Shown: positions 1 to 9,690 of the stretch, in pieces | How positions within the stretch are numbered: the stretch's first letter is position 1 | Layout of the letters: each line of letters opens with the position of its first letter | Origin: Thermoanaerobaculum aquaticum | GTDB taxonomy: Bacteria; Acidobacteriota; Thermoanaerobaculia; Thermoanaerobaculales; Thermoanaerobaculaceae | NCBI RefSeq assembly: GCF_000687145.1 | Contig: NZ_JMFG01000005.1 | Coordinates: 1 to 64,000, forward strand | DNA length: 64,000 nucleotides | Direction: 5' to 3' | Notes under the pieces: generated by a model | The model's database searches: none | Told to the model about the DNA's origin: nothing | The model's input: the letters and a program-made list of their open reading frames with translations, nothing else | Position numbers and translations under genes: made by a program

Positions 1-753
1 GATTTGGTGGAGTTGGAGGTCCGGGAGCTCTTGAGCCAGTACGATTTTCCCGGGGATGAGGTGCCGGTGATTCGCGGGAGTGCCTTGAAGGCTGGGCTTG
101 CGGACTCGCCGGATCATCCGGATGCGAAGTGCATATGGGATTTGATTCAGGCTTTGGATGATTACGTGCCGGAGCCGGTGAGGGACATTGACAAGCCGTT
201 CTTGATGCCCATTGAGGATGTGTTTTCGATTTCGGGGCGCGGGACGGTGGTGACGGGGCGAGTGGAGCGAGGGATTGTGAAGGTTGGGGATGAGGTGGAG
301 ATTGTCGGGTTTCGGCCGACGTTTAAGCGGGTGGTGACGGGTGTGGAGATGTTCCGGAAGCTGTTGGACCAGGGGCAAGCTGGGGACAACATTGGGATCT
401 TGCTGCGGGGAACGGAGAAGCATGAGGTGGAGCGGGGCCAGGTGGTGGCGAAGCCTGGGAGCATTACGCCGCATGTGAAGTTCAAGGGGCAGGTGTACGT
501 TTTGACGAAGGAGGAAGGGGGGCGGCACACGCCGTTCTTTAACGGGTACCGGCCGCAGTTTTACTTCCGGACGACGGATGTGACGGGGAGTGTGAAGTTG
601 CCGGCGGGTGTAGAGATGGTGATGCCTGGGGACAACGTGGAGATCGAGGTGGAGTTGATCACGCCCATTGCGTTGGAGCAGGGTCTTCGTTTTGCCATCC
701 GCGAAGGCGGCCGAACCGTCGGCGCCGGCACCGTGACCGAGATTGTGGAGTAA
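1..753 (+). CDS. tuf: Elongation factor Tu, C-terminal part (5' end outside window)
   Basis: EF-Tu delivers aminoacyl-tRNA to the ribosome as a GTP complex in the cytoplasm. The frame is open from base 1, so the G domain lies upstream. What remains is the end of the G domain (VIRGSALKA near the start), then domain 2 ([12 protein letters not shown]) and domain 3 ([20 protein letters not shown]), ending in the typical TEIVE tail. It sits 4 nt before rpsJ, the usual order at the head of the S10 operon. Codon use changes abruptly near base 680: before it, G-ending codons (acg, ggg, ccg, ttg) dominate; after it, C-ending codons do, as in the neighbouring genes. Confidence 0.97.
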   Translation, partial: DLVELEVRELLSQYDFPGDEVPVIRGSALKAGLADSPDHPDAKCIWDLIQALDDYVPEPVRDIDKPFLMPIEDVFSISGRGTVVTGRVERGIVKVGDEVEIVGFRPTFKRVVTGVEMFRKLLDQGQAGDNIGILLRGTEKHEVERGQVVAKPGSITPHVKFKGQVYVLTKEEGGRHTPFFNGYRPQFYFRTTDVTGSVKLPAGVEMVMPGDNVEIEVELITPIALEQGLRFAIREGGRTVGAGTVTEIVE

Positions 754-757
754 GACC

Positions 758-1081
758 ATGGTCAAGGAAAGAATCCGCATTCGCCTTAAGGCCTACGATT
801 ACCGCTTGCTGGACCAGTCCACGGCGGAAATCGTGGACACCGCAAAGAGGACGGGAGCTGCGGTTTCCGGTCCCATACCGCTGCCAACCCAAATTCAGCG
901 CTTCACGGTGTTGCGTTCGCCCCACGTGGACAAGAAATCCCGGGAGCAGTTCGAGATCCGAACCCACAAGCGCCTTTTGGACATCCTCGATCCCACCCAG
1001 CAAACCGTGGATGCGCTGATGAAGCTTGAGCTCCCGGCCGGTGTGGACGTGGAGATCAAGGCTTTCGGCGGGAAGAAGTGA
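758..1081 (+). CDS. rpsJ: 30S ribosomal protein S10
   Basis: S10 is a head protein of the small subunit that also works in transcription antitermination with NusB. The 107-residue product carries the family core ([15 protein letters not shown] near the N-terminus and [12 protein letters not shown] around residue 60). The ATG at 758 is chosen because it lies 4 nt after the tuf stop and gives the normal N-terminus; an earlier in-frame TTG inside tuf is unlikely. It is the first gene of the S10 operon. Confidence 0.98.
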   Translation: MVKERIRIRLKAYDYRLLDQSTAEIVDTAKRTGAAVSGPIPLPTQIQRFTVLRSPHVDKKSREQFEIRTHKRLLDILDPTQQTVDALMKLELPAGVDVEIKAFGGKK

Positions 1082-1091
1082 GGGGGAAGCC

Positions 1092-1715
1092 ATGGTGCGC
1101 GGGATTTTAGGCAGAAAGCTTGGGATGACGCAGATCTTCGATGAAAACGGCGAGCTGGTGCCCGTGACCGTGGTGCAGGCGGGACCCTGTGTGGTGGTCC
1201 AGGTTAAAACCCAAGCCAACGACGGCTACGATGCCGCTCAAATTGGCTTGGTGGAAGGCAAGCCGCCGCGGCACGTGCCGAAGCCTTTGGTGGGGCACTT
1301 TGCCAAGGCCCAGGTTCCGCCCACCCGCGTTTTGCGCGAGGTTCCGGTGGACGCTACAGCCGAAGTGAAGCCGGGGATGACCGTCCTTTGCGACATCTTT
1401 GCCCCGGGCGATGTGATCCGCGTGGTGGGGACCTCCAAGGGTAAGGGCTTCCAGGGGGCGGTGCGACGGCACCACTTCCGTGGTGGTGCGGCCTCTCACG
1501 GCTCCATGTTCCACCGGGCTCCCGGTTCCATTGGACCTTCGGCGTTCCCTTCCCGGGTCTTCCCTGGAACCAGGATGGCCGGTCGCATGGGCGGTGACAC
1601 CGTAACCCTCAAGCGGGTGAAGGTGGTGAAGGTGGACGTGGAAAACAACCTGCTGTTCCTCAAAGGCGCGGTGCCGGGCGGCCGCAAGGCTTTGGTGCGC
1701 CTGGTGAAGGCGTGA
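1092..1715 (+). CDS. rplC: 50S ribosomal protein L3
   Basis: L3 is an early-assembly protein near the peptidyl-transferase centre. The ATG at 1092, behind an AGGGGGAAG ribosome-binding site, gives 207 residues starting [16 protein letters not shown], the standard L3 N-terminus. The central loop containing [13 protein letters not shown] and [15 protein letters not shown] matches the extension that reaches into the ribosome core. A longer in-frame start inside rpsJ is rejected. It is followed by rplD with a 14-nt gap. Confidence 0.98.
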   Translation: MVRGILGRKLGMTQIFDENGELVPVTVVQAGPCVVVQVKTQANDGYDAAQIGLVEGKPPRHVPKPLVGHFAKAQVPPTRVLREVPVDATAEVKPGMTVLCDIFAPGDVIRVVGTSKGKGFQGAVRRHHFRGGAASHGSMFHRAPGSIGPSAFPSRVFPGTRMAGRMGGDTVTLKRVKVVKVDVENNLLFLKGAVPGGRKALVRLVKA

Positions 1716-1729
1716 GGGAGGCAAAGCTC

Positions 1730-2356
1730 ATGAAACTGCCGGTTCGTAACTGGGAAAACAACGTCGTGGGCGAGGTGGAGGTGCCCGACGAGATCTTCGC
1801 GTACCCTCCCAGGCCGCACCTGGTGTGGGAGGTGGTCAAGGCTTACCTGGCCGGGCTGCGCCGTGGGACCCACGCCACCAAGACCCGGGGTATGGTTTCC
1901 GGTGGTGGCAAGAAGCCGTGGCGGCAAAAGGGCACAGGGCGCGCGCGCCATGGCTCCATCCGCTCGCCCCTTTGGCGGCACGGTGGAACGGTTTTTGGTC
2001 CCCAGCCTCGCGACTACACGCTGAAGGTCAACGTCAAAGCCAAGAAGAACGCGTTGAAGTCGGTGCTCTCCGAACGGCTGGCGCAGGGGCGGCTGCACGT
2101 TTTGGCCGATCTTGAGGTGCCGTCCCCCAAGACCAAGGAAATGGTGGCGCGGCTTTCCAAGCTGGGTTTGGCCGGGGAGAAGGTGCTGTTTGTGGATAGC
2201 TACGACAACCTGAACCTTCTTCTCGCTACCCGCAACCGTCCGGAGTTGGCCACCGAGGATGCGGGCCACGTGCACGTGTACGAGGTTTTGAACGCCAAAC
2301 ACGTGGTGTTCTCGCAGAAGGCCTTGCTGGCCTTGACGGAGGTGTTGGCCCAATGA
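1730..2356 (+). CDS. rplD: 50S ribosomal protein L4
   Basis: L4 lines the exit tunnel and in some bacteria represses its own operon. The 208-residue product has the L4 loop with [19 protein letters not shown] (about residues 60-80), the part inserted into 23S rRNA. The ATG at 1730 is preferred over the upstream GTG at 1712 because GGGAGG precedes it at normal distance. The stop overlaps the rplW start by 4 bases (ATGA), which indicates translational coupling. Confidence 0.97.
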   Translation: MKLPVRNWENNVVGEVEVPDEIFAYPPRPHLVWEVVKAYLAGLRRGTHATKTRGMVSGGGKKPWRQKGTGRARHGSIRSPLWRHGGTVFGPQPRDYTLKVNVKAKKNALKSVLSERLAQGRLHVLADLEVPSPKTKEMVARLSKLGLAGEKVLFVDSYDNLNLLLATRNRPELATEDAGHVHVYEVLNAKHVVFSQKALLALTEVLAQ

Positions 2357-2646
2357 AAGACCCGCGCGAGATTATCGTTCGTCCGCTCATTACCGAGAAG
2401 ACCTCGGCCTTGCAGGAGCAGGCCAACGTCCTTTGCTTTGAGGTGGCGCCGGAGGCCAACAAGATCGAAATCCGGCAGGCGGTGGAAAAGCTCTTTGGGG
2501 TCAAGGTGGTCTCGGTGCAGGTCGTCAACATGCGCGGCAAGCTGCGGCGCTACGGGCGCTTTTCGGGGTTCAGGCCCGACTGGCGCAAGGCTTACGTGCG
2601 TTTGGCTCCGGGCGAAAAGGCCCCGGAGTTCTTCGAGAAGGTGTGA
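2353..2646 (+). CDS. rplW: 50S ribosomal protein L23
   Basis: L23 sits at the tunnel exit and docks trigger factor and SRP. The 97-residue product begins [17 protein letters not shown], the conserved family start, and contains FGVKVVSVQVVNMRGK in the middle. Length is normal. The start overlaps the rplD stop by 4 bases; rplB follows after 11 nt. Confidence 0.98.
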   Translation: MKDPREIIVRPLITEKTSALQEQANVLCFEVAPEANKIEIRQAVEKLFGVKVVSVQVVNMRGKLRRYGRFSGFRPDWRKAYVRLAPGEKAPEFFEKV

Positions 2647-2657
2647 GGGGGTGAGGT

Positions 2658-3479
2658 ATGGCACTGCGCAGCTTTAAGCCCACATCGCCCGGTATCAGGT
2701 TCAAAACGGTTCTGGACTTTTCGGAAATCACCAAGGTCGAACCGGAAAAGAGCCTCACCCACGGCATTACCCGCTCCGGGGGCCGGAACAACGAGGGGCA
2801 TGAAACGGTTCGTTTCCGGGGGGGTGGTCACAAGCGCCTTTACCGCATCATTGACTTCAAGCGGGACAAGCGCAACATCCCGGCGAAGGTGGCGGCCATT
2901 GAGTATGACCCCAACCGCTCGGCGCGTATTGCCCTTCTCCACTACGCTGACGGTGAAAAGCGGTACATCCTGGCGCCCCTGGGTCTTAAGGTTGGGGATT
3001 CGGTGATTGCCGCCGAAAAGGCGGAAATTGTCCCCGGCAACGCCCTGCCTTTGGCCAACATCCCGGTGGGTGCCATGGTTCACAACGTGGAGCTGAAGCC
3101 AGGGCATGGCGGGCAACTGGTACGGGCCGCGGGTGCAGCGGCCCAGGTGATGGCGAAGGAAGGTAAGTACGTGACCTTGCGCTTGCCTTCGGGCGAAATG
3201 CGCATGGTGCTGGCCACCTGCTGGGCTACGGTGGGGCAGGTGGGCAACCTGGACCATGCCAACGTTTCCATTGGCAAAGCTGGGCGCACGCGGTGGCTTG
3301 GCCGCCGTCCCCACGTTCGTGGCACAGCCATGAACCCGGTGGATCACCCCCACGGTGGTGGCGAGGGGCGAACCAAAGGTGGGCGTCACCCCGTTTCTCC
3401 TTGGGGACAACCTACCAAGGGTTACAAGACCCGGCGCAACAAGCGCACGGATCGGTTTATCGTGAAGCGGCGGAAGTAG
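2658..3479 (+). CDS. rplB: 50S ribosomal protein L2
   Basis: L2 is a primary 23S rRNA-binding protein needed for subunit association and peptidyl-transferase activity. The 273-residue product starts [12 protein letters not shown] and contains the conserved C-terminal segment [17 protein letters not shown] (about residues 216-232), including the His implicated in function. The C-terminus is Lys/Arg rich. Length and position in the S10 operon are normal. Confidence 0.98.
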   Translation: MALRSFKPTSPGIRFKTVLDFSEITKVEPEKSLTHGITRSGGRNNEGHETVRFRGGGHKRLYRIIDFKRDKRNIPAKVAAIEYDPNRSARIALLHYADGEKRYILAPLGLKVGDSVIAAEKAEIVPGNALPLANIPVGAMVHNVELKPGHGGQLVRAAGAAAQVMAKEGKYVTLRLPSGEMRMVLATCWATVGQVGNLDHANVSIGKAGRTRWLGRRPHVRGTAMNPVDHPHGGGEGRTKGGRHPVSPWGQPTKGYKTRRNKRTDRFIVKRRK

Positions 3480-3489
3480 GAGGGGCACG

Positions 3490-3774
3490 ATGGCACGTTC
3501 AATCAAAAAAGGTCCCTTTGTGGACAATTACCTGCTCAGTAAGGTGCAAAAGCTCAACGAAACCCGTCAGCGGCAGGTCATCAAGACGTACTCCCGTCGC
3601 TCCACGATCGTGCCGGAGATGGTGGGGCACACCATTGCCGTGCACAACGGGCAAAAGTTCATTCCGGTGTTTATCACAGAAAACATGGTGGGGCACAAGT
3701 TGGGCGAGTTTGCCCTGACCCGCACGTTCCGGGGACACGCGGGCACCAAGAAAGAGAAGGGCGCGGCTCACTGA
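3490..3774 (+). CDS. rpsS: 30S ribosomal protein S19
   Basis: S19 forms a head complex with S13 and contacts the A-site region and the inter-subunit bridge. The 94-residue product begins [16 protein letters not shown], the family signature, and holds [17 protein letters not shown] in the middle. An AGGAGGGGC ribosome-binding site precedes the ATG. It lies between rplB and rplV as expected. Confidence 0.98.
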   Translation: MARSIKKGPFVDNYLLSKVQKLNETRQRQVIKTYSRRSTIVPEMVGHTIAVHNGQKFIPVFITENMVGHKLGEFALTRTFRGHAGTKKEKGAAH

Positions 3775-3785
3775 TGGGGGGTGCC

Positions 3786-4127
3786 ATGGAAGCAAAAGCG
3801 CAACTCCGTTATTACCGAGGCTCGGCACAAAAAGTGCGGTTGGTAGCCGATCTCATCCGTGGCCAGCAGGTGACCAAGGCCTTGGCCACCCTGCGCCTCA
3901 CCAAGAAGCGCTGCGCTCGAGACCTGGAAAAGCTGCTGCGCTCAGCGGTGGCGAACTTCGAGCAGAAGAGCCCGGGTGTGGACTCGGGTCGTTTGGTGAT
4001 CCGGCGGGTGCAGGTGGACCAGGGGCCCAGCTGGAAGCGCTTCCGCGCCGGCTCTATGGGCCGGGCGTTTCCCAGGCTGCGACGCACCTGCCATATCGTT
4101 TTGGAAGTTGCGGATTTGCAAGGCTAG
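3786..4127 (+). CDS. rplV: 50S ribosomal protein L22
   Basis: L22 has a long beta-hairpin that lines the exit tunnel. The 113-residue product contains SAQKVRLVADLIRG near the N-terminus and the hairpin region GPSWKRFRAGSMGRAF near residues 80-95. The ATG at 3786 follows GGGGGGTG; a start 12 nt earlier overlapping the rpsS stop is possible but would place the ribosome-binding site poorly. Confidence 0.97.
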   Translation: MEAKAQLRYYRGSAQKVRLVADLIRGQQVTKALATLRLTKKRCARDLEKLLRSAVANFEQKSPGVDSGRLVIRRVQVDQGPSWKRFRAGSMGRAFPRLRRTCHIVLEVADLQG

Positions 4128-4136
4128 GAGGTTAAT

Positions 4137-4784
4137 GTGGGCCAGAAGACACACCCCTACGGTTTCCGCTTAGGTTACAACCGCACCTGGCGGTCGCGCT
4201 GGTATGCGGAGAAGGACTACGCCAAATTGTTGCACGAGGATTTACGGCTGCGCAAGGAGCTCAAAGAGCGCCTTGCCCACGCCGGTGTGGCGGAGGTGGA
4301 TATCGAGCGCACGGCCAACCGCATCCGCGTGACCATCATGGCGGCGCGGCCGGGGATCATCATCGGGCGCAAGGGTGCGGAGGTGGATAAGCTGGGCGAG
4401 GAGCTGCGCAAGCGCTACGGCCAGGATATCCACATCAACATCCAGGAGATCCAGCGGCCAGAAATCGAGGCGCAGCTCATCGCTGAGTCGGTGGCCCAGC
4501 AGCTGGTGCGGCGGGTTACGTTCCGGCGGGCCATGCGGCGGGCCATGGAAAACGCCTTGCGTTTTGGCGCCCAGGGTGTCAGAATCCGGTGCTCCGGGCG
4601 CTTGAACGGCGCCGAAATCGCCCGGTCCGAGTGGTACCAGGAGGGGCGGCTTCCTCTGCAAACGCTGAAAGCGGCCATTGATTACGGGTTTGCAGAGGCC
4701 TTTACCACGTACGGTGTGATTGGCGTTAAGGTTTGGGTTTACAAAGGCGAGCTACACCGCTCACGCGTGTTTCGCCGCCTGTAG
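4137..4784 (+). CDS. rpsC: 30S ribosomal protein S3
   Basis: S3 is part of the mRNA entry site and has helicase activity together with S4 and S5. The 215-residue product starts from GTG ([15 protein letters not shown]) behind a strong AGGAGG. The KH domain has the GxxG loop in [13 protein letters not shown] near residue 80, and the C-terminal domain contains [17 protein letters not shown]. The C-terminus ends shortly after [13 protein letters not shown], so it lacks the longer tail seen in some bacteria. Confidence 0.98.
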   Translation: MGQKTHPYGFRLGYNRTWRSRWYAEKDYAKLLHEDLRLRKELKERLAHAGVAEVDIERTANRIRVTIMAARPGIIIGRKGAEVDKLGEELRKRYGQDIHINIQEIQRPEIEAQLIAESVAQQLVRRVTFRRAMRRAMENALRFGAQGVRIRCSGRLNGAEIARSEWYQEGRLPLQTLKAAIDYGFAEAFTTYGVIGVKVWVYKGELHRSRVFRRL

Positions 4785-4802
4785 GAAACGCGAGGTGCTG
4801 CC

Positions 4803-5219
4803 ATGTTGATGCCGAAGAAGGTCAAGTTCCGGAAGCAGCAGCGGGGCCGCCGCCGGGGCATCGCCACCCGTGGCAACACGGTGGCCTTTGGTGACTACGG
4901 CTTGCAGGCCCTGGAGCCGGGCTGGATTACCGCCCGTCAAATTGAGGCGGCGCGTATTGCCATGACCCGGTACGTGAAGCGCGGTGGGAAGATCTGGATT
5001 CGCATTTTCCCTGACAAGCCGGTCACCAAGAAGCCCCTGGAAACCCGTATGGGAAAGGGTAAGGGGGCGCCGGAGGAGTGGGTGGCGGTGGTCAAGCCGG
5101 CGCGCATCCTCTACGAGATGGAAGGGGTAAGCGAGGAGGTGGCCCGCGAAGCGATGCGGCTGGCTGCCCACAAGCTTCCTATTAAGACTCGCTTTGTGGT
5201 ACGGGGGCATGTGCGATGA
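4803..5219 (+). CDS. rplP: 50S ribosomal protein L16
   Basis: L16 helps position tRNA in the A site. The 138-residue product begins [16 protein letters not shown]; the ATG at 4809 (MPKKVKF) is an equally plausible start. The conserved core includes [19 protein letters not shown] and [13 protein letters not shown]. Its last 4 bases overlap the rpmC start (ATGA), suggesting coupled translation. Confidence 0.97.
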   Translation: MLMPKKVKFRKQQRGRRRGIATRGNTVAFGDYGLQALEPGWITARQIEAARIAMTRYVKRGGKIWIRIFPDKPVTKKPLETRMGKGKGAPEEWVAVVKPARILYEMEGVSEEVAREAMRLAAHKLPIKTRFVVRGHVR

Positions 5220-5413
5220 AGGCCAAACAGCTGCGTGACCAATCCATTGAGGAGCTGCGGCGCACCGAGGCGGACCTTTTGGAGCAGCTCTTCAAGCTGC
5301 GTTTCCAGCGGGCCACGGGGCAAATGGAAAACCCCGGCAAGATCCGCCAGGTGCGGCGGGACATTGCCCGCGTGAAGACCGTGTTGCTGCAGCGATTGCG
5401 GGAAGTGGAGTAG
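5216..5413 (+). CDS. rpmC: 50S ribosomal protein L29
   Basis: L29 lies by the tunnel exit next to L23. The 65-residue product is helical, begins [16 protein letters not shown] and contains the conserved [16 protein letters not shown] segment. Its start overlaps the rplP stop, and only 3 nt separate it from rpsQ. Confidence 0.97.
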   Translation: MKAKQLRDQSIEELRRTEADLLEQLFKLRFQRATGQMENPGKIRQVRRDIARVKTVLLQRLREVE

Positions 5414-5416
5414 CGT

Positions 5417-5680
5417 ATGGAAAACCGTGGAGAATCGCGGAAGACCGTTAAAGTCGGTACGGTGGTATCGCTGGCTGGGGCCAAAAGCGTGGTGGTGCAG
5501 GTGGAGAGCATGGTCATGCACCCGCTGTACCACCGGTTCGTGAAGCGCTCTCGCAAGTTCATGGCCCACGACGAGAACGGCGAATGCGGGCTGGGCGATA
5601 AGGTGCAAATCGTGGAGTGCCGGCCCTTGTCCCGGCGCAAGCGCTTTCGCGTGCAGCGGGTCATTGAGCGGGCGAAGTAA
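5417..5680 (+). CDS. rpsQ: 30S ribosomal protein S17
   Basis: S17 is a primary 16S rRNA-binding protein with an OB fold. The 87-residue product carries GTVVSLAGAKSVVVQVE near the N-terminus and the family signature around GDKVQIVECRPLSRRKRFRV (residues about 58-77). Length is normal. It sits between rpmC and rplN. Confidence 0.97.
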   Translation: MENRGESRKTVKVGTVVSLAGAKSVVVQVESMVMHPLYHRFVKRSRKFMAHDENGECGLGDKVQIVECRPLSRRKRFRVQRVIERAK

Positions 5681-5692
5681 GGGGGGTGAGCC

Positions 5693-6064
5693 ATGATCCA
5701 AATGCGAACGATGCTCAACGTGGCGGATAACTCGGGAGCTAAGAAGCTCATGGCCATTCGCCATTTGGGCGGCTCATCGGTGGGTCGTTACGCCAAACTC
5801 GGGGACATCGTGGTGTGCTCGGTGAAAGAAGCGGCCCCTGACTCAGACATCAAAAAGGGCTCGGTGGTGAAGGCGGTTATCGTGCGCATGCGGCGCACCC
5901 ACCGCCGCAAGGACGGCTCGTACATCCGCTTCGACGACAACGCTGCGGTGCTCATCAACAACCAACGGGAACCCATTGGCACCCGCGTGTTCGGGCCGGT
6001 GGCCAGGGAGCTCAGGGAGCGCCGCTTCATGAAGATCGTGTCCCTTGCCCCCGAGGTCCTGTAG
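5693..6064 (+). CDS. rplN: 50S ribosomal protein L14
   Basis: L14 binds 23S rRNA and forms an inter-subunit bridge with 16S rRNA; it is also the docking site of silencing factor RsfS. The 123-residue product starts [18 protein letters not shown] and contains [11 protein letters not shown] and [20 protein letters not shown], typical of the family. A GGGGGTGAG ribosome-binding site precedes the ATG. It is the first gene of the spc segment, but no separate promoter is visible. Confidence 0.98.
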   Translation: MIQMRTMLNVADNSGAKKLMAIRHLGGSSVGRYAKLGDIVVCSVKEAAPDSDIKKGSVVKAVIVRMRRTHRRKDGSYIRFDDNAAVLINNQREPIGTRVFGPVARELRERRFMKIVSLAPEVL

Positions 6065-6073
6065 GAGGCAACT

Positions 6074-6400
6074 ATGGGCGGGTTCAAGATCAAGAAGGGT
6101 GACCAGGTGCTGGTGATTGCCGGCAAGGACCGCGGGAAGAAGGGAAAGGTCCTGCGGGTGGACCGCCAGCGGGGGCGAGTGGTGGTGGAACACGTGAACA
6201 TGATCAAGAGGCACACCCGTCCCAACCCGCGGGCCGGGGTGCAGGGTGGCATCGTGGAGCGGGAAGCCCCCATCCACATTTCCAACGTGATGGTCATTTC
6301 CCCGGACTCGGGTCGCCCGAGCCGGGTGGGGATTAAGGTGCTCGAGGACGGCCGCCGCGTGCGGTATGCCAAGGTAGATGGCGCGATTCTCGACCAATAA
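6074..6400 (+). CDS. rplX: 50S ribosomal protein L24
   Basis: L24 starts assembly of the large subunit. The 108-residue product has the KOW motif in [21 protein letters not shown] (split over residues 4-24) followed by [16 protein letters not shown]. The region [22 protein letters not shown] is the usual exposed loop. Spacing to rplN and rplE is 9-12 nt. Confidence 0.97.
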   Translation: MGGFKIKKGDQVLVIAGKDRGKKGKVLRVDRQRGRVVVEHVNMIKRHTRPNPRAGVQGGIVEREAPIHISNVMVISPDSGRPSRVGIKVLEDGRRVRYAKVDGAILDQ

Positions 6401-6412
6401 AGGGAGGGTACG

Positions 6413-6955
6413 GTGGCGCGCTTAAAGGAGAAGTACGAAAAGGAAGTGGTTCCCAAGCTCGTTGCCGAGTTTGGGATTAAAAACCCCATGGCGGTCCCCA
6501 GGATCGTCAAGGTGGTCTGCAACATTGGCATTGGGGAGGCGTCCCGCCAGCCCAAGCTGATGGAGCAGGCCCTGGAGGAGTTGGCGGCGATCACCGGCCA
6601 AAAGCCGGTGGTGCGCAAGGCCCGCAAGTCCATCGCCCAGTTCAAGCTGCGGGTGGGCATGCAGGTGGGCTGCATGGTGACGTTGCGGCGGGAGCGCATG
6701 TACGAGTTTCTGGATCGCTTGCTCAACATTGCCCTGCCCCGTGTGCGCGACTTCCGCGGTCTTTCACCCCGCGGTTTCGATGGGCGCGGGAACTACACCT
6801 TGGGGATCAAGGACCACCTGATCTTTCCCGAGGTGGACTACACCAAAGTGGAACGACCCAAGGGCATGAACGTAACGGTGGTGACAACGGCCGAAACGGA
6901 TGACCAGGCTCGGTTCTTGCTGGCCGAGCTCGGCTTCCCCTTCGCCAAGAGTTAG
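6413..6955 (+). CDS. rplE: 50S ribosomal protein L5
   Basis: L5 binds 5S rRNA and contacts the P-site tRNA. The 180-residue product starts at GTG behind AGGGAGG. It contains [15 protein letters not shown] near residue 30 and the signature [19 protein letters not shown] near residue 63; [17 protein letters not shown] is in the C-terminal half. All match the family. Confidence 0.97.
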   Translation: MARLKEKYEKEVVPKLVAEFGIKNPMAVPRIVKVVCNIGIGEASRQPKLMEQALEELAAITGQKPVVRKARKSIAQFKLRVGMQVGCMVTLRRERMYEFLDRLLNIALPRVRDFRGLSPRGFDGRGNYTLGIKDHLIFPEVDYTKVERPKGMNVTVVTTAETDDQARFLLAELGFPFAKS

Positions 6956-6965
6956 GAGGCAGGAA

Positions 6966-7151
6966 GTGGCACGGACGTGTTTTTTTGCCAAGGCCGCGAG
7001 GAAGCCCAAGTTTAAGGTGCGGCACCGCAACCGCTGCAAGCTCTGCGGGCGGCCGCGTGGGTACATGCGCAAGTTTGAGCTCTGCCGTATCTGTTTCCGC
7101 AAGCTGGCCCTGGAGGGGTACCTCCCCGGGGTCACTAAGGCGAGCTGGTAG
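6966..7151 (+). CDS. rpsN: 30S ribosomal protein S14, zinc-binding type
   Basis: S14 is a head protein of the small subunit. The GTG at 6966, behind GGAGG, gives a 61-residue product, the length of the short zinc-binding form rather than the roughly 100-residue zinc-free form. Two CxxC pairs, Cys24-Cys27 (CKLC) and Cys40-Cys43 (CRIC), would bind zinc. A longer in-frame start inside rplE is rejected. Confidence 0.97.
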   Translation: MARTCFFAKAARKPKFKVRHRNRCKLCGRPRGYMRKFELCRICFRKLALEGYLPGVTKASW

Positions 7152-7160
7152 GGGGTGGCC

Positions 7161-7559
7161 ATGACCATGACCGACCCAATTGCCGACTTTCTTACCCGCA
7201 TCCGCAATGCGGTAATGGCGGGCAAGGATCGGGTGGACGTCCCGGCCTCTCGCCTCAAGCTGGAGCTCACCAAGATCCTCAAGGAGGAGGGGTTCATCCG
7301 CACCTTCAAGGTCCTGGAGGAGGGGCCGCAGGGAACCATCCGCCTTTACCTCCGTTACTCTCCTGAGGGTGAGCCGGCCATCCACGGCATTGAGCGGGTT
7401 TCTCGTCCGGGACGCCGGGTGTATATGGGTGTGGACGAGCTGCCTTCGGTGCGGAGGGGAATTGGGATTGCCGTGGTTTCCACCTCCAAGGGTCTCATGA
7501 CCGACGCCCGGGCCCGCGAGCTGCGCGTGGGCGGCGAGGTCATGTGCAAGGTTTGGTAG
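7161..7559 (+). CDS. rpsH: 30S ribosomal protein S8
   Basis: S8 binds helix 21 of 16S rRNA and often represses the spc operon. The product of 132 residues begins MTMTDPIADFLTRIRNA; the ATG at 7167 is an alternative start two residues later. The C-terminal signature GIGIAVVSTSKGLMTDARAR is present at about residue 100. Confidence 0.97.
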   Translation: MTMTDPIADFLTRIRNAVMAGKDRVDVPASRLKLELTKILKEEGFIRTFKVLEEGPQGTIRLYLRYSPEGEPAIHGIERVSRPGRRVYMGVDELPSVRRGIGIAVVSTSKGLMTDARARELRVGGEVMCKVW

Positions 7560-7568
7560 GGGGTGGCT

Positions 7569-8111
7569 ATGTCACGGGTAGGAAAAAAGCCAATTGAGAT
7601 CCCCAAGGGGGTTGAGGTTCACGTGGGCAACGGTGTGGTGCAGGTAAAGGGGCCCAAAGGCAGCTTGCTGCAGCCGATTCCTGCCGGAATCGCGGTAACG
7701 GTGGAGGAAGGCAAGGTGGTGGTGACCCGGGCCTCCGACGAGCAACAGCTGCGGGCGCTCCACGGCACCACCCGGGCCCTTTTGGCCAACGCCATTGCCG
7801 GTGTTTCTCAGGGCTTCAAGCGGGAGCTGGACATCGTGGGTGTGGGGTACAAGGCCGAAATTAAAGGCCCCCGGGAGCTGGTGTTCACCCTGGGTTACTC
7901 GCACCCGGTGAATTTCCCGCTGCCCGAGGGCATCCAGGTGTCCTACGACGCCAAGGCCAACCGCCTCACCCTGGAGGGCATTGACAAGCACCTGGTGGGT
8001 CAGGTGGCAGCGCGGATCCGCATGCTGCGGCCACCGGATCCCTACAAGGGCAAGGGCATTAAGTACGCGGACGAGGTCTTGAAGCTTAAGGCTGGGAAGT
8101 CGGGAGCGTGA
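7569..8111 (+). CDS. rplF: 50S ribosomal protein L6
   Basis: L6 lies near the factor-binding site at the base of the L7/L12 stalk. The 180-residue product starts [15 protein letters not shown] and has the two repeated alpha/beta domains; the C-terminal signature is in [18 protein letters not shown]. The ATG at 7569 follows GGGGGTGG; an earlier GTG two codons upstream lies inside that ribosome-binding site. Confidence 0.97.
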   Translation: MSRVGKKPIEIPKGVEVHVGNGVVQVKGPKGSLLQPIPAGIAVTVEEGKVVVTRASDEQQLRALHGTTRALLANAIAGVSQGFKRELDIVGVGYKAEIKGPRELVFTLGYSHPVNFPLPEGIQVSYDAKANRLTLEGIDKHLVGQVAARIRMLRPPDPYKGKGIKYADEVLKLKAGKSGA

Positions 8112-8113
8112 GT

Positions 8114-8482
8114 ATGGCTCGCTACGAAGATCGTAAGTCACGCAGACGGCGAATCCACTGGCGGATTCGCAAGGTGGTCCATGGCACTCCTGAGCGGCCG
8201 CGCCTGGTGGTGTACCGCTCCTTAAACCACGTGTACGCCCAGGTGGTGGACGACGTGGCGGGGAAAACCCTGGTGGCGGCTTCCACCCTCGAGAAGGAGC
8301 TGCGGCAGGGCTTGTCCCACTGCGGCAACAAACAGGCGGCGCGTGTGGTGGGACGCGCCATTGCCGAAAGGGCCAAAGAAAAGGGCATTACAACCGTTGT
8401 TTTCGACCGGGCGGGCTTCCGCTACCACGGTGTGGTAAAGGAACTGGCTGATGCCGCTCGCGAAGCAGGTTTGCACTTTTAG
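8114..8482 (+). CDS. rplR: 50S ribosomal protein L18
   Basis: L18 binds 5S rRNA together with L5. The 122-residue product has a basic N-terminus ([17 protein letters not shown]), then [20 protein letters not shown], and the conserved end [20 protein letters not shown]. The ATG at 8114 follows GGGAGCGTGAG; the GTG at 8108 is less likely. Confidence 0.97.
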   Translation: MARYEDRKSRRRRIHWRIRKVVHGTPERPRLVVYRSLNHVYAQVVDDVAGKTLVAASTLEKELRQGLSHCGNKQAARVVGRAIAERAKEKGITTVVFDRAGFRYHGVVKELADAAREAGLHF

Positions 8483-8491
8483 GGGCGCGCT

Positions 8492-9025
8492 ATGGAAGAT
8501 CGCGAATACCAACTGATTGATCGGGTGGTACACGTCAACCGGGTGACCAAGGTCGTGAAGGGGGGCAAGAACCTCTCGTTCTCGGCACTGGTGGTGGTGG
8601 GCGACGGCAACGGCCGGGTGGGCTTTGGCACCGGCAAGGCCAGAGAAGTTCCCCAAGCCATCAAGAAAGCCACGGAACAAGCGAAGAGGGCCATGATCGA
8701 GGTACCGCGTGAGGGAACCACCATCCCCCATGAGGTCATTGGGCACTTTGGCGCGGGGAAGGTCATCCTCCGGCCCGCTTCTCCCGGTACCGGTGTCATT
8801 GCCGGGGGCACGGTTCGCGCCATCATGGAAGCGGCGGGGATCGGCGACATCCTCACCAAATCCCTGCGCTCCACCAACCCCTATAACCTGGTGCGCGCCA
8901 CCTTTGCTGCCCTGGAGCAGCTCACGCCCAAGGAAAAAGCTCTGGCCCTGCGGCGTATGGAGGAAACGGCCGAGCCACCTGAAACCGAGGTGCCCAAGGG
9001 ACCCATTCCGGAGGTTGAGGTATGA
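8492..9025 (+). CDS. rpsE: 30S ribosomal protein S5
   Basis: S5 acts in decoding fidelity and mRNA unwinding. The 177-residue product has an N-terminal double-stranded-RNA-binding fold ([20 protein letters not shown], about residues 14-33) and the C-terminal domain with [17 protein letters not shown]. Its last 4 bases overlap the rpmD start. Confidence 0.97.
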   Translation: MEDREYQLIDRVVHVNRVTKVVKGGKNLSFSALVVVGDGNGRVGFGTGKAREVPQAIKKATEQAKRAMIEVPREGTTIPHEVIGHFGAGKVILRPASPGTGVIAGGTVRAIMEAAGIGDILTKSLRSTNPYNLVRATFAALEQLTPKEKALALRRMEETAEPPETEVPKGPIPEVEV

Positions 9026-9240
9026 CGCCGCGAGCGAGAAAAGAGAAAAAGCAAGGGCTTTTGCGCATCACTCAGGTGCGCAGCCGTATCGGTAACCCCA
9101 AGAAGGTGGCGGTGGTGCTGACCCGCGGCCTGGGCCTCGGGCGTATTGGAAAGTACGTCATCCTGCCTGACAACCCGTACACCCGCGGGATGATCGCCAA
9201 AGTACCGCACCTTGTGCGCGTAGAACCCTACGAGGAGTAG
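9022..9240 (+). CDS. rpmD: 50S ribosomal protein L30
   Basis: L30 is a small large-subunit protein. The 72-residue product has the L30 motif [16 protein letters not shown] followed by [18 protein letters not shown]. It is about 10 residues longer at the N-terminus than the shortest homologues, with a basic lead (TPRARKEKK). It overlaps rpsE by 4 bases and ends 3 nt before rplO. Confidence 0.96.
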   Translation: MTPRARKEKKQGLLRITQVRSRIGNPKKVAVVLTRGLGLGRIGKYVILPDNPYTRGMIAKVPHLVRVEPYEE

Positions 9241-9243
9241 CCT

Positions 9244-9690
9244 ATGGAACTCTCAAATCTCACGCCGAGAAAGGGCGCAACCAAAGACCGCAAGCGCGTG
9301 GGGCGGGGTCCGGGCTCCGGTCACGGGAAAACCGCCGGTCGTGGGCATAAGGGCGCTCTCTCCCGCTCGGGCACCCGTCGTCGCCGCAACTTTGAAGGCG
9401 GACAGATGCCGCTGGTGCGGCGCTTGCCCAAGCGCGGGTTTACCAACATCTTTGCCAAGGAAATGGCCATCGTGAACCTCGAGCAGCTGGAGCGCTTTCC
9501 AGCGGGGACCGAGGTGACCCCGGAGCTTCTGGTGGCCGAGGGCCTCGTGAAGAAGCTGGGGGATGGCGTCAAAATCCTGGCCAAAGGGCAAATTACCCGG
9601 CCCCTGGTGGTGAAGGCCCACAAGTTTTCCGCGCAAGCCAAGGCTGCCATTGAAGCCGCCGGCGGACGCTGCGAGGTGCTGGCCCCATGA
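9244..9690 (+). CDS. rplO: 50S ribosomal protein L15
   Basis: L15 is a late-assembly large-subunit protein. The 148-residue product has the Gly/Arg-rich N-terminal extension ([18 protein letters not shown] near residue 22) and the C-terminal signature around [20 protein letters not shown]. Its stop overlaps the secY start by 4 bases (ATGA). Confidence 0.97.
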   Translation: MELSNLTPRKGATKDRKRVGRGPGSGHGKTAGRGHKGALSRSGTRRRRNFEGGQMPLVRRLPKRGFTNIFAKEMAIVNLEQLERFPAGTEVTPELLVAEGLVKKLGDGVKILAKGQITRPLVVKAHKFSAQAKAAIEAAGGRCEVLAP

